DNA from: Citreicoccus inhibens
Lineage (GTDB): Bacteria; Myxococcota; Myxococcia; Myxococcales; Myxococcaceae
DNA: 64,000 nucleotides
Direction: 5' to 3'
Assembly (NCBI RefSeq): GCF_019039035.1
Contig: NZ_JAHNZT010000028.1
Span: forward strand, 50,060-114,059
Part shown: piece after piece, positions 1 to 8,209 of the stretch
How the letters are laid out: each line of letters opens with the position of its first letter
Numbering within the stretch: position 1 is the first letter of the stretch
Notes under the pieces: model-generated
Database searches by the model: none
Seen by the model: only the letters and a program-made list of their open reading frames with translations
Told to the model about the DNA's origin: nothing
Position numbers and translations under genes: made by a program

Positions 1-1
1 C

Positions 2-1903
2 GAAGCGTCGCGCGGCGAGGAGACGGACGGCCTGAGCCGGCGCGCCGAGGACATGGCGACGCGGCTGGCTCGGCTGGGTTCGCCTCCGCGCGCCGCCGAG
101 GAGGATCCGCTCGAGCGGCTGGAGCTGGACCCGCAGGTGCGGGCTGTCTTCACCGAGTACGAGGAGCACCGGCTACGCGAGAACGTGCGCCGCGAGGTGT
201 CACTCTGGCGCGTGCGGGCCGCGTTCGATTTGTCCGATTTTGACCAGGGGCTGGCGGACCTGAACGCGCGCCTCAAGCCGCTCGGGGAGATCATCAGCAC
301 CTTGCCGTCGGCGCGGCCGGGCGGGGTGAACGGCATCGCCTTCGATCTCATCTTCGGCGCGCAGGTCAACGGCGATGCGCTGACCTCGGGCCTGCTGGGG
401 ACTCCGGCGGAGCTGTTCCAGCTTCCGGTGCGCCCGGTCGTCGGGGCGATGCCGGTCGCGACCGCCGCGTCGCCCGAAGGGGCCCCCAGCCCGAAAGCCC
501 GACGGGGTGGAGGGCGGAAGAAGGCCGCCCGCGCTCCGCCGCCCTCGGAAGAGACTGCTCCGCCCGCGGGCGAGGGGGCTCCCTCCGCGCCTGGGGTCCC
601 TCCGCGCATGCGCGCCGTGCCAGCGGTGGAGAGCGCGGCGCCCCTGGCGAGTGATGCGGGCGGGGCGCGTCCGGAGGCGGAGCCCTCGCTGCGCTCGCTG
701 ACGCAGACGGTGCGCGTGGACATCGGGCGGCTGGACGGGCTCATCAACATGGTGGGCGAGCTGCTGCTCATCAAGGCGAACCTCCAGCGACTCGCGGAGA
801 CGACGCGGCAGGACGGCGCCATCGCGGTGTCGAAGCTCTTCGGGCAAGAGCTGGCGCGCGAGACACGGCAGCTGGAGCGCAAGCTGGAGGCGCTCCAGGA
901 AGGGCTGCTCGAAGCGCGCATGGTCCCGGTGGGGCAGGTGTTCGACAAGCTGGCCCGCCTGGTGCGCCGCATCGCCCGCGACGCGGGGAAGGAGATCGAC
1001 TTCGCCATCAGCGGTGGCGAGGTCGAGCTGGACAAGCTCATTGTCGAGGAGCTGAGCGATCCGCTCATGCACCTCATCCGCAACGCCATCGACCATGGCG
1101 CGGAGCCTCCGGAGGCGCGGCTCGCGGCGGGCAAGTCGCGGCGCGCGGTGGTGCAACTGCACGCCGAGCAGAAGGGCAACCACGTCGTCATCAGCGTGAG
1201 CGATGACGGCTCGGGCATCGACGAGACGGGCGTGCGCGACGTGGCGCTCGCGCGGCGGCTGGTCACGCCCGCTCAGGCCGCGGAGATGAGCCGCCGTGAG
1301 CTGCTCAACCTCATCTTCCTGCCCGGCTTCTCCACTCGCGACCGGGTGAGCGAGCTGTCCGGCCGAGGCGTGGGCCTGGACGTGGTGAAGAACAACCTGG
1401 GCAACCTGTCCGGCATCATCGACGTGTGGAGCGAGCGAGGGCGCGGCACCGCGTTCCACCTGACGCTGCCGGTGACGCTGGCCATCATCCGTGCGCTGGT
1501 GGTGGGCGTGAGCGGGCGCACGTACGCGGTGCCGCTCAACAGCGTGTTGGAGATCCTCGCGGTGCGGCCCGAGGACATCAGCACGGTGGAGCGCCGCGAG
1601 GTGCTGGACCTGCGGGGCCAGACGCTGCCCTTCCTGCGCCTCGCGCGGCTGTTCCATCTGCCGGAGCGCCCGGTGGGGCGCCACTTCGTGGTGGTGGTGG
1701 GCCTGGCGCAGCAGCGCATGGGCATCGCGGTGGACGAGCTGCACGGCCAACAGGACATCGTCACCAAGCCCTTGGGCGGTCGCCTGCGCTCGGTCCGAGG
1801 CATCTCGGGGGCCACGGACCTGGGCAACCGGCGCACGGTGTTGGTGTTGGATGTGGCGGAGTTGCTGGAGGAGGGCATCGCTCAGGAGCGGCGTCGCGCC
1901 TGA
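2..1903 (+). CDS. cheA: CheA-type chemotaxis histidine kinase (5' partial)
   Basis: The kinase core of a chemosensory array, which phosphorylates CheY/CheB-type regulators in response to receptor state. The frame is open from base 2, so the N-terminal part with the P1 phospho-acceptor histidine lies outside the window. Visible in order: a conserved stretch and Pro/Ala-rich linker (to about nt 690), the P3 dimerisation helices (from about nt 700), the P4 ATPase with N box HLIRNAIDHG (nt 1070-1099), G1 DDGSGID and G2 GRGVGLD, and the P5 CheW-like regulatory domain (about nt 1480-1890). It heads an operon with two cheW genes, a HEAT-repeat gene, cheR and cheB. Family assignment is firm. Which chemosensory system it belongs to cannot be told, because no receptor gene is in the window. 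Confidence 0.95.
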   Translation, partial: EASRGEETDGLSRRAEDMATRLARLGSPPRAAEEDPLERLELDPQVRAVFTEYEEHRLRENVRREVSLWRVRAAFDLSDFDQGLADLNARLKPLGEIISTLPSARPGGVNGIAFDLIFGAQVNGDALTSGLLGTPAELFQLPVRPVVGAMPVATAASPEGAPSPKARRGGGRKKAARAPPPSEETAPPAGEGAPSAPGVPPRMRAVPAVESAAPLASDAGGARPEAEPSLRSLTQTVRVDIGRLDGLINMVGELLLIKANLQRLAETTRQDGAIAVSKLFGQELARETRQLERKLEALQEGLLEARMVPVGQVFDKLARLVRRIARDAGKEIDFAISGGEVELDKLIVEELSDPLMHLIRNAIDHGAEPPEARLAAGKSRRAVVQLHAEQKGNHVVISVSDDGSGIDETGVRDVALARRLVTPAQAAEMSRRELLNLIFLPGFSTRDRVSELSGRGVGLDVVKNNLGNLSGIIDVWSERGRGTAFHLTLPVTLAIIRALVVGVSGRTYAVPLNSVLEILAVRPEDISTVERREVLDLRGQTLPFLRLARLFHLPERPVGRHFVVVVGLAQQRMGIAVDELHGQQDIVTKPLGGRLRSVRGISGATDLGNRRTVLVLDVAELLEEGIAQERRRA

Positions 1904-1944
1904 GCCCGCGCACCGCACCGTGCGGGCTGCTATCCTTGGCCGCT

Positions 1945-2508
1945 GTGCCCCGCTTCGACGCGCTGCTCGACGACTTCTTCTACCGGCCGGACGAGGACGT
2001 CTCGGGGCTGGTGGACTTCGCGGCCGGCAGCCACGGCGTGACGCCCCAGGCCGTGGAAGAGGTGCCCGAGGAGTACCTGTCCTTCCTGCTGGAGGACGAG
2101 TGCTACGCGGTGCCGCTGCTCGCCGTGCGGGAGATCTGCAAGGTGCCACCCCTCACGGAGATCCCGCGGGCGGAGCCGTGGCTCCTGGGCGTGATGAACC
2201 TGCGCGGCGAACTGCTGCCCGTGTACGACGTGAAGCTGCGCCTGCGGCTGGCGGAGGTGCCCGCGAGGGTGGCGGGCCCCGAGGCGCTGCCGGCGCCCCG
2301 CGCGGCGCGCATCCTGGTGTTGAAGACGGAGGAGGGGCCCGCCGGCGTGTGGGTGGACAGCGTGCAGGGCGTGGTGCGGCTCAAGCCCTCGATGCTGGAG
2401 GCCGCGCCGCCGGGACTTCGTGGCGAGCGCGACTGTGTGGTGGGGCTCGGCCGCCGAGGCGCGCAGCTCTACATCCTCCTGGACCCCGAGCTGGCGCTCG
2501 CCTCATGA
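1945..2508 (+). CDS. cheW: CheW-like coupling protein (first copy)
   Basis: An adaptor that links chemoreceptors to CheA. The 187-aa product has a single CheW domain, recognisable by the LLGVMNLRGELLPVYDV segment and the closing hydrophobic strand YILLDPELAL. An N-terminal extension of about 45 residues precedes the domain. GTG at 1945 is chosen because the reading frame upstream lies inside cheA; an in-frame TTG at 1936 is the alternative. A -10-like TATCCT (1931-1936) ends 8 nt before the GTG, so an internal start of transcription is possible. Its stop overlaps the ATG of the next cheW (ATGA), which suggests translational coupling. Confidence 0.93.
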   Translation: MPRFDALLDDFFYRPDEDVSGLVDFAAGSHGVTPQAVEEVPEEYLSFLLEDECYAVPLLAVREICKVPPLTEIPRAEPWLLGVMNLRGELLPVYDVKLRLRLAEVPARVAGPEALPAPRAARILVLKTEEGPAGVWVDSVQGVVRLKPSMLEAAPPGLRGERDCVVGLGRRGAQLYILLDPELALAS

Positions 2509-3035
2509 CGAATCCCGTGAACCTGTTGGCGCGCCGCCCTCGCGCGGTGACGGAAGCGGACGCCGCCGCGCATGACCCTGTCGTGCAGTTGTGCGCCTTC
2601 TTCGTGGGCCGCGAGGAGTACGTGCTCGACATCCAGCGGGTGGAGGAGATTCTCCCGCTCCAGCGCGTCATCCCCATCCCGCACACGCCCTCGTTCGTGG
2701 AAGGGGTGCTGCACCTGCGTGGCGCCATCCTCCCCGTGGTGGATCTGCGGCGGCGCTTGCAGGGACACGAGGGGCCCGCGACGCCCAAGACGCGGCTGCT
2801 CGTGTGCCGGGTGGGAAACCGGCGCGTGGTGGTGCGGGTGGACCGCGTGGCGGAGGTGCTGCGGGTGCGCCGGGGCGACATCCAGCCCGCGCCCGCCGTG
2901 GTGAGCGCGGGACGTTCTCCGTTCGTGGTGGGCGTGTGCGGGCCTCCGGAGCGGCTGCGCCTGTTGCTGGACATCAAGGCGCTCCTGCGCTCGGAGCTGG
3001 AGCGCGAGGCAGCGCGGCCCGGAGGGGCGGAATGA
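2505..3035 (+). CDS. cheW: CheW-like coupling protein (second copy)
   Basis: A second single-domain CheW adaptor of 176 aa. It has the typical core EYVLDIQRVEEILPLQ, the HLRGAILPVVDLRRRL loop, and a final LLLDIKALL strand. The start ATG overlaps the stop of the preceding cheW, and its own stop overlaps the next ATG (ATGA). Two different CheW proteins in one operon are common in myxobacterial chemosensory clusters and may serve distinct receptor or array positions; that division of labour is inference. The two copies are clearly diverged, so this is not a recent tandem duplication. Confidence 0.94.
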   Translation: MTNPVNLLARRPRAVTEADAAAHDPVVQLCAFFVGREEYVLDIQRVEEILPLQRVIPIPHTPSFVEGVLHLRGAILPVVDLRRRLQGHEGPATPKTRLLVCRVGNRRVVVRVDRVAEVLRVRRGDIQPAPAVVSAGRSPFVVGVCGPPERLRLLLDIKALLRSELEREAARPGGAE

Positions 3036-5026
3036 GCGACGTGGCCGACGTGCCTTCGCGCGAGGAGGAGCGCTACCGGGCGATGCAGGCGTTGGATCCG
3101 CTCGCGTCGGACGCGCTGGAGTCCTTCATTGGCGGCCTGCACGATGAGAGCTGGCGCGTGAGGCACGCCGCCGCCGAGGGGCTCCAGCGGTTGCCGGAGG
3201 CGCCTCGGGTGGCGACGCGGCTCATCTCCGTGCTGGGCGAGCGAGGCGAAGCGGGCGCGCGCAACGCGGCGGCCGAGGCGCTGGCGGGCCTGGGGGACGC
3301 GGCATTGGGGCCGCTGGTGCGCTTGCTCGCGCACGAGGATCCGGATCAGCGCAAGTTCGCGGCGGACATCCTGGGGCAGCTCGGGCGGCGGGGCGACGTG
3401 GTGGAATCCGTGCTCGTACGGGCCCTGGGCGATGGGGACCTCAACGTGCGCGTGTCCGCCGCCGAAGCGCTGGGGCGCGTGGGGGGCGCGGGCGCGGCGC
3501 GAGCGCTGGAGTCCCTGCTGGACGCCGACGAGTCGCTGCTGCGGCTGGCGGCACTGGAGGGCCTGGCGCTCTTGGGGCAGCCGCCTCCGCTGGACGTGGC
3601 ACTGGCGCTGGCGGATGACGCGAGCCTGCGGCGCAGCGCCCTGCGTGTCCTGGGCCTGAGGCCCGAGCGTGCGGCCTTGGAGCGCGTCTGCGCGGGGCTG
3701 GGCGCGGGGGCTCGCTCGGTGCTCGAGGCGGCCTTGGGCGCGCTGGGCACGCAGGTGGCGCGGCGCGATGGCGCCCGGCGTGACGAATTGGATGGGCTCG
3801 TGCGAGGCGCGCTGGCGAAGCTTCCGGATGCATCCGCGCGCGTGCAGCGGGCGCTGGAGTCGGACGACGTGGCGGTGAGGGCCGGGGCATTGCTCGCGGC
3901 CGGAGTGCTGGAGGACGCGGCGCTGGCGGTGCCCGTGGCGGAGGTGGCGCGAGAGGACCGGCTGCTGCGCGAGGTGCTGCACACGCTGGGGCGTCTGGGC
4001 CCCGAGGGGGGCCGGGTCCTCCTGCGACACATGGGAGAGCTGTCCCTGCCCGCGCGCACGGCGGCGACCGAGGCGCTGGTGGACCTGGTGGATGCCGACT
4101 CGGTGCCGGCGCTGGAGTCGCTGCTCGACTGGGCCGAGGATGACCTGCGCGCCGTGGTGGTTCGGGCCCTCGGGCGCACCAGCGCTCCGGAGGCCGTGCG
4201 TCCGCTGGTCGAGCTGCTTGGAGATCCGTCCCTGTCGGGCGCGGCGATGCGCGCGTTGGTCGCGCTGTCCGAGCCCCATGCGAGCGCGGTGCTGAAGGCG
4301 CTGGATGAGTCCGTGTCGCGGCGCGCGACGCCCGCGGCGGTGGCGGTGCTGGGGCGGGTAGGTGGCGCGCTCGCGCTGCCGGTGCTGCGGCGCCTGGCTC
4401 GGGACGCGGAGCCCGCGTGGCGCGCGGCGGCGGTGGAGGCGGCGGGCGAGGTGGACTTCCGCGCGGGTGGCGAGTTGGCCCGTGGGGCGCTCGCGGACGA
4501 GGCCGCGGCGGTGCGCATCGCGGCGGTGCGCGCCACGGGACGCCTGGGGGGGCCGGATGCGGCCGCACTGCTGCGGCCCGCGCTCGCGGACGAGGACCTG
4601 GGCGTGCGGTTGGCGGGCGTGGATGCGGTGGGCGAGTGTGGCGCGCTGGAGCGCGTGCCGGAGCTGGAGTTGCTCGCGCGTCACGAGGACGGCGCGCTGG
4701 CGGTGCAGGCCGTGCGTGCGCTCGCGAGGTTGGGGGCGGTGGGCCCGGAGGTGCTCCGCGTCGCGGCGGGCCATGCGGACTCGGAGGTGGTGAAGGCCGC
4801 GCTGGCCGCAGGCGCGGGGACGCCGCCAGGGTTGACGCTGGCCGAAGCGCTGTTGGGCCACGCCGAGTGGGATGTGCGCGCGGCGGCGGCGAGGGTCTTG
4901 GGGGAGGTGGAGGGGCCTGGGGCCGAAGCGGCCCTGCGGATGGCGCAGCGAGCGTTGGGGGCCGAGACGGACAGCCTGGCGCGGCGGGCGCTCCTGGATG
5001 CGGTGGAGCGCCTGTCGCGGCGATAG
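3032..5026 (+). CDS. HEAT-repeat protein of the chemosensory operon
   Basis: A 664-aa, Ala/Leu/Arg-rich protein built almost wholly of HEAT / PBS-lyase-type helical repeats (units such as VRHAAAEGLQRL, VRVSAAEALGRVG, VRIAAVRATGRLG), roughly twenty copies. No signal peptide, membrane segment or catalytic motif is visible. Such alpha-solenoids are protein-protein scaffolds. Its place between cheW and cheR, with ATGA overlap to cheW, makes it a likely structural or output partner of this array. A HEAT-repeat protein is known from one Myxococcus xanthus Che cluster (Che7), but I cannot say this is its orthologue. The function is therefore an inference from fold and context. Confidence 0.9.
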   Translation: MSDVADVPSREEERYRAMQALDPLASDALESFIGGLHDESWRVRHAAAEGLQRLPEAPRVATRLISVLGERGEAGARNAAAEALAGLGDAALGPLVRLLAHEDPDQRKFAADILGQLGRRGDVVESVLVRALGDGDLNVRVSAAEALGRVGGAGAARALESLLDADESLLRLAALEGLALLGQPPPLDVALALADDASLRRSALRVLGLRPERAALERVCAGLGAGARSVLEAALGALGTQVARRDGARRDELDGLVRGALAKLPDASARVQRALESDDVAVRAGALLAAGVLEDAALAVPVAEVAREDRLLREVLHTLGRLGPEGGRVLLRHMGELSLPARTAATEALVDLVDADSVPALESLLDWAEDDLRAVVVRALGRTSAPEAVRPLVELLGDPSLSGAAMRALVALSEPHASAVLKALDESVSRRATPAAVAVLGRVGGALALPVLRRLARDAEPAWRAAAVEAAGEVDFRAGGELARGALADEAAAVRIAAVRATGRLGGPDAAALLRPALADEDLGVRLAGVDAVGECGALERVPELELLARHEDGALAVQAVRALARLGAVGPEVLRVAAGHADSEVVKAALAAGAGTPPGLTLAEALLGHAEWDVRAAAARVLGEVEGPGAEAALRMAQRALGAETDSLARRALLDAVERLSRR

Positions 5027-5046
5027 GGCGAGGAGGGGGGACTCGG

Positions 5047-5919
5047 GTGGCACGCTTCGATGAGAGTCGGCCAGAGATGACGGTGGAGCAGTTCCGCCTG
5101 CTGCGTGACCACGTCTACTCGCACTGCGGCATCCTGGTTCACGACGACATGAAGTTCGTGATGGAGCGCCGGCTGTGGCCTCGCCTGGAGGCCTTGCACC
5201 TGGCGGACTTCGGCGCCTACCACCGCTTCCTGCGCTACGACGTTCAGCGCCACGCGGAGCTGGAGGCGGCCGTCGAGTCGCTCACCACGCACGAGACGTA
5301 CTTCTTCCGCGAGCCCGTCCAGCTCCGCGCCTTCACGGATGAGCTGTTTCCCCTGCTGGAGAAGCGGAACGGACGGTTGAAGCGACTGCGCCTGTGGTCC
5401 GCCGGCTGTTCCTCCGGCGAGGAGGCCTACACGCTGGCCATGTTGCTCAAGGAGAGCCGGCGCTTCGACGAGTGGGACGTGGAGGTGTACGGGACGGACA
5501 TCTCCCGGCGCGTGCTGGCCACGGCGCGGCGAGCGGAGTACGGGCCGAGCGCGTTGCGGGCGACAGCACCGGAGCTGTTGGAGCGTTACTTCGTGCCGCT
5601 GCCAGGCAACCGCGTTCGCGTGCGCGACGACGTGCGGGCATGGGTGAGCTTCGGGCATCAGAACCTGCTGGACGAGGCCAGCAGCCAGCTCGTGGCGCGC
5701 ATGGACGTCGTCTTCTGCCGCAACGTGATGATCTACTTCGATCAATCCGCGCGGCGCCGCGTGCTGCGAATCATCCGCGACCGGCTCAATCCGGGGGGCT
5801 ACTTGCTGCTCGGCCACTCGGAGAACCTGCTCAACCTGGGCGCGGACTTCGAACTGGTGCACCTGCGCGGGGACCTCGTCTACCGGAAGCCCGAGCTGCC
5901 GGGCGGAGAGGGGCGCTGA
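5047..5919 (+). CDS. cheR: CheR chemoreceptor glutamate methyltransferase
   Basis: Transfers methyl groups from S-adenosylmethionine to receptor glutamates for adaptation. The 290-aa protein has the N-terminal helical CheR domain, the SAM-binding motif LWSAGCSSGEEAYTLAML (residues about 116-133) and the C-terminal DVVFCRNVMIYFD motif (about 220-232). The length is normal for a single-module CheR. GTG at 5047 is chosen because a strong purine-rich site (GAGGAGGGG, about 5030-5039) precedes it; the internal ATG at 5077 lacks one. The stop overlaps the ATG of cheB by one base, so the two adaptation enzymes are probably co-translated. Confidence 0.95.
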   Translation: MARFDESRPEMTVEQFRLLRDHVYSHCGILVHDDMKFVMERRLWPRLEALHLADFGAYHRFLRYDVQRHAELEAAVESLTTHETYFFREPVQLRAFTDELFPLLEKRNGRLKRLRLWSAGCSSGEEAYTLAMLLKESRRFDEWDVEVYGTDISRRVLATARRAEYGPSALRATAPELLERYFVPLPGNRVRVRDDVRAWVSFGHQNLLDEASSQLVARMDVVFCRNVMIYFDQSARRRVLRIIRDRLNPGGYLLLGHSENLLNLGADFELVHLRGDLVYRKPELPGGEGR

Positions 5920-6953
5920 TGATCCGGCCGCTCTCCGTGCTCGTCATCGACGACTCGGCGCAGAACCGCCGCACCCTCACCACGCTGTTGGAGTCGGCCC
6001 CGGACGTGCGGGTGCTGGACCGGGCCGCGGACGGAGAGGAGGGCCTGCGCAAGGTCCTCGAGCTCAAGCCGGACGTGGTGACGTTGGACCTGGAGATGCC
6101 TCGGCTGGGGGGCTACACCTTCTTGCGGCTCCTGATGCGCACGGCGCCCACGCCGGTCATCGTCATCTCCAGCTATGCGCACCGCTCGGACGTCTTCAAG
6201 GCGCTGGAGTTGGGCGCCTTCGACTTCATCGCGAAGCCCGCGCGCGGCACGCATGAGTCCTTGGAGCAGCTGCGCGGTGAGCTGCTGGAGAAGGTGCGCG
6301 CGGCTCGCCACGTGCGCACGGCCGCGCGCATCCCCGCGCCAGCTCGGGGCCCGGTGGTGGCGAACGAGGCGCCTCAGGTGCTCGCCATCGGCGCGTCGAC
6401 GGGCGGGCCTCCCGCGGTGCAGCGGTTGTTGGAGGGGCTGACGTCCGAACCCTCGCCGTGCGTGCTCGTGGGGCAGCACATGCCCGCCCACTTCACGCGT
6501 GCGTTCGCGGACCGCCTGGACCGGATGGGCCCCTTCACGGTGACCGAGGCGCGCGAGGGCGACGTGGTGGAGCCCGGACACGTGTTCATCGCGCCGGGGG
6601 GACGTCACCTCGTCGTGTCGGAGCGCTCGGGGCGGCTGGAGCTGCACACGCCGGCGCCGGTGGGGCAGGACAAGTACGCGCCCTCGGTGGATCGGCTGTT
6701 CGAGAGCGTGGCGCAGGTGCTGGGCGCTCGGGCGGTGGCGGTGGTGTTGACGGGCATGGGCTCGGATGGCGCGCAGGGCGCACGGGCGGTGCACGCGGCG
6801 GGCGGCGAGGTCTGGGCCGAGTCCGAGGAGACGGCGGTCGTCTTCGGGATGCCGCAAGAGGCCATCGCCACGGGCGCGGTGAAGCGGGTGCTGCCCTTGG
6901 GGGAGATGGGGCCGGCCCTGGCGTCGCTGGTGCGAAGGCGCCGAGGCACCTGA
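5919..6953 (+). CDS. cheB: CheB receptor methylesterase / glutamine deamidase
   Basis: Removes receptor methyl groups and opposes CheR; it is activated by phosphorylation of its receiver domain. The 344-aa product has a receiver domain with D11-D12, phospho-acceptor D57 (VVTLDLEMP) and K106. A linker follows, then the esterase domain with the catalytic triad visible as S160 (GASTGG), H187 (GQHMPAHF) and D283 (TGMGSDGA). All key residues are intact. The start ATG shares its A with the cheR stop. This is the last gene of the compact che operon; 78 nt separate it from the next regulator gene. Confidence 0.96.
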   Translation: MIRPLSVLVIDDSAQNRRTLTTLLESAPDVRVLDRAADGEEGLRKVLELKPDVVTLDLEMPRLGGYTFLRLLMRTAPTPVIVISSYAHRSDVFKALELGAFDFIAKPARGTHESLEQLRGELLEKVRAARHVRTAARIPAPARGPVVANEAPQVLAIGASTGGPPAVQRLLEGLTSEPSPCVLVGQHMPAHFTRAFADRLDRMGPFTVTEAREGDVVEPGHVFIAPGGRHLVVSERSGRLELHTPAPVGQDKYAPSVDRLFESVAQVLGARAVAVVLTGMGSDGAQGARAVHAAGGEVWAESEETAVVFGMPQEAIATGAVKRVLPLGEMGPALASLVRRRRGT

Positions 6954-7031
6954 CGGGCGTTGTCGGATTTCGAGCGGGGAGCGCCGGACACATTCCCGGG
7001 CCGCGCGGGGCCAGGGTGTTAGGCTGCGTGC

Positions 7032-7415
7032 ATGTCGCAGCAGATCCGCGCGCTGGTGGTGGATGACTCTCAGGCCATGCGGCGCAGCATCATGTACGCA
7101 CTCCAGCGGCTCGGTGGGGTCACCTGCATCGAGGCGCAGGATGGCGCCGAGGGCCTGAAGAAGCTCACCACGCAGGGGCGCTTCGACCTGGTGCTGACGG
7201 ACATCAACATGCCGTTGATGGACGGGCTGAAGTTGATCAGCCACATCCGGCAGGCGACCGACCACCGCACCGTGCCCATCGTCGTCATCACCACCGAGGC
7301 GGCGGCCGCGGACCGGCAGCGCGCGATGGTGTTGGGCGCCAGCGCGTACCTGGTGAAACCCGTGCAGGCCAAGGTGGTGGTGGATACGGTGAAGGAACTG
7401 CTCAACCTCGAATGA
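7032..7415 (+). CDS. CheY-like single-domain response regulator
   Basis: A 127-aa stand-alone receiver domain with all functional residues: D11/D12, phospho-acceptor D57 (LVLTDINMP), T87 and K109 (YLVKP). It sits just downstream of cheB and probably serves as a diffusible output of the CheA kinase, like CheY, though no flagellar or motor genes are nearby. A -10-like TAGGCT (7020-7025) lies only 6 nt before the ATG, so a separate, possibly leaderless transcript is plausible. The stop overlaps the next start (ATGA), linking it to the ABC transporter genes. Confidence 0.93.
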   Translation: MSQQIRALVVDDSQAMRRSIMYALQRLGGVTCIEAQDGAEGLKKLTTQGRFDLVLTDINMPLMDGLKLISHIRQATDHRTVPIVVITTEAAAADRQRAMVLGASAYLVKPVQAKVVVDTVKELLNLE

Positions 7416-8209
7416 CTTCCCTGGAGCCGCGCTGGCGAATGGAAACCGTCCTGGACGTGCAAGGGCTGGCGAAGACGTATGGCGCGGTGCGGGCGGTGCA
7501 GGGGCTGACGTTCCGGGTGGCGCCCGGCGAGGTCCTGGGACTGGTGGGACCCAATGGCGCGGGGAAGACCTCCACGCTGAGGTGCCTCGCCGGCATCCTG
7601 CCCCCGTCGACAGGGCGTGTGCGCGTGGCGGGCCATGACCTCGCCATGATGCCGGTGGAGGCGAAGCAAGAGCTGGCCTTCCTGCCGGACGAACCGCGCT
7701 TCTTCGAGTACCTCACGGTGTGGGAGCACCTGAACTTCACGGCGCGGCTCTATGGCGTGGAGGACTGGGAGGCTCGGGCGCGCGGTCTGCTGGAGGAGAT
7801 GGAGCTGGGAGGCCGCGAGCGAGCGCTGCCCGGCGAGCTGTCCCGCGGCATGAAGCAGAAGCTGTCCATCGCGTGCGGCTTCCTGCACGCGCCTCGGCTC
7901 ATTCTCTTGGATGAGCCGCTCACGGGGTTGGATCCGCTGGGCATTCGCCGCATGAAGGCCTCGTTGCGGCGCCGCGCGGAGCAGGGCGCGGCGCTGGTGT
8001 TGTCGTCGCATCTGCTCCCGCTGGTGGAGGAGCTGTGCCACCGCATCCTCGTCATCGCGAAGGGACAGGTGGTGGCGCTGGGGACGCTGGCGGAGATCCG
8101 CGAGCGACTGAGCGGGCCCGGGGGCGCGAACGCCTCGCTCGAGGACTTGTTCGTGCGCATCACGGGCGGGGATTCGGACCCCGCGCGCCTGGAGCAGAGC
8201 GGACCGTGA
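7412..8209 (+). CDS. ABC transporter ATP-binding protein
   Basis: A 265-aa ATPase subunit of an ABC exporter. Visible motifs are Walker A GPNGAGKTS, the Q-loop region, the signature LSRGMKQKL and Walker B LILLDEP followed by the switch histidine in LSSHLLPLVEEL. The family resembles drug- or ABC-2-type export ATPases (CcmA/NatA-like). The ATG at 7412 overlaps the stop of the preceding regulator; an in-frame ATG at 7439 would give a product nine residues shorter that begins nearer the usual N-terminus. It pairs with the permease encoded next (GTGA overlap). The substrate cannot be inferred. Confidence 0.93.
   Translation: MTSLEPRWRMETVLDVQGLAKTYGAVRAVQGLTFRVAPGEVLGLVGPNGAGKTSTLRCLAGILPPSTGRVRVAGHDLAMMPVEAKQELAFLPDEPRFFEYLTVWEHLNFTARLYGVEDWEARARGLLEEMELGGRERALPGELSRGMKQKLSIACGFLHAPRLILLDEPLTGLDPLGIRRMKASLRRRAEQGAALVLSSHLLPLVEELCHRILVIAKGQVVALGTLAEIRERLSGPGGANASLEDLFVRITGGDSDPARLEQSGP

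Noticed and set aside
200..2149. Long open frame antisense to cheA
   Set aside because: A GC-skew shadow: no ribosome site or family likeness, and the opposite strand carries an unmistakable CheA.
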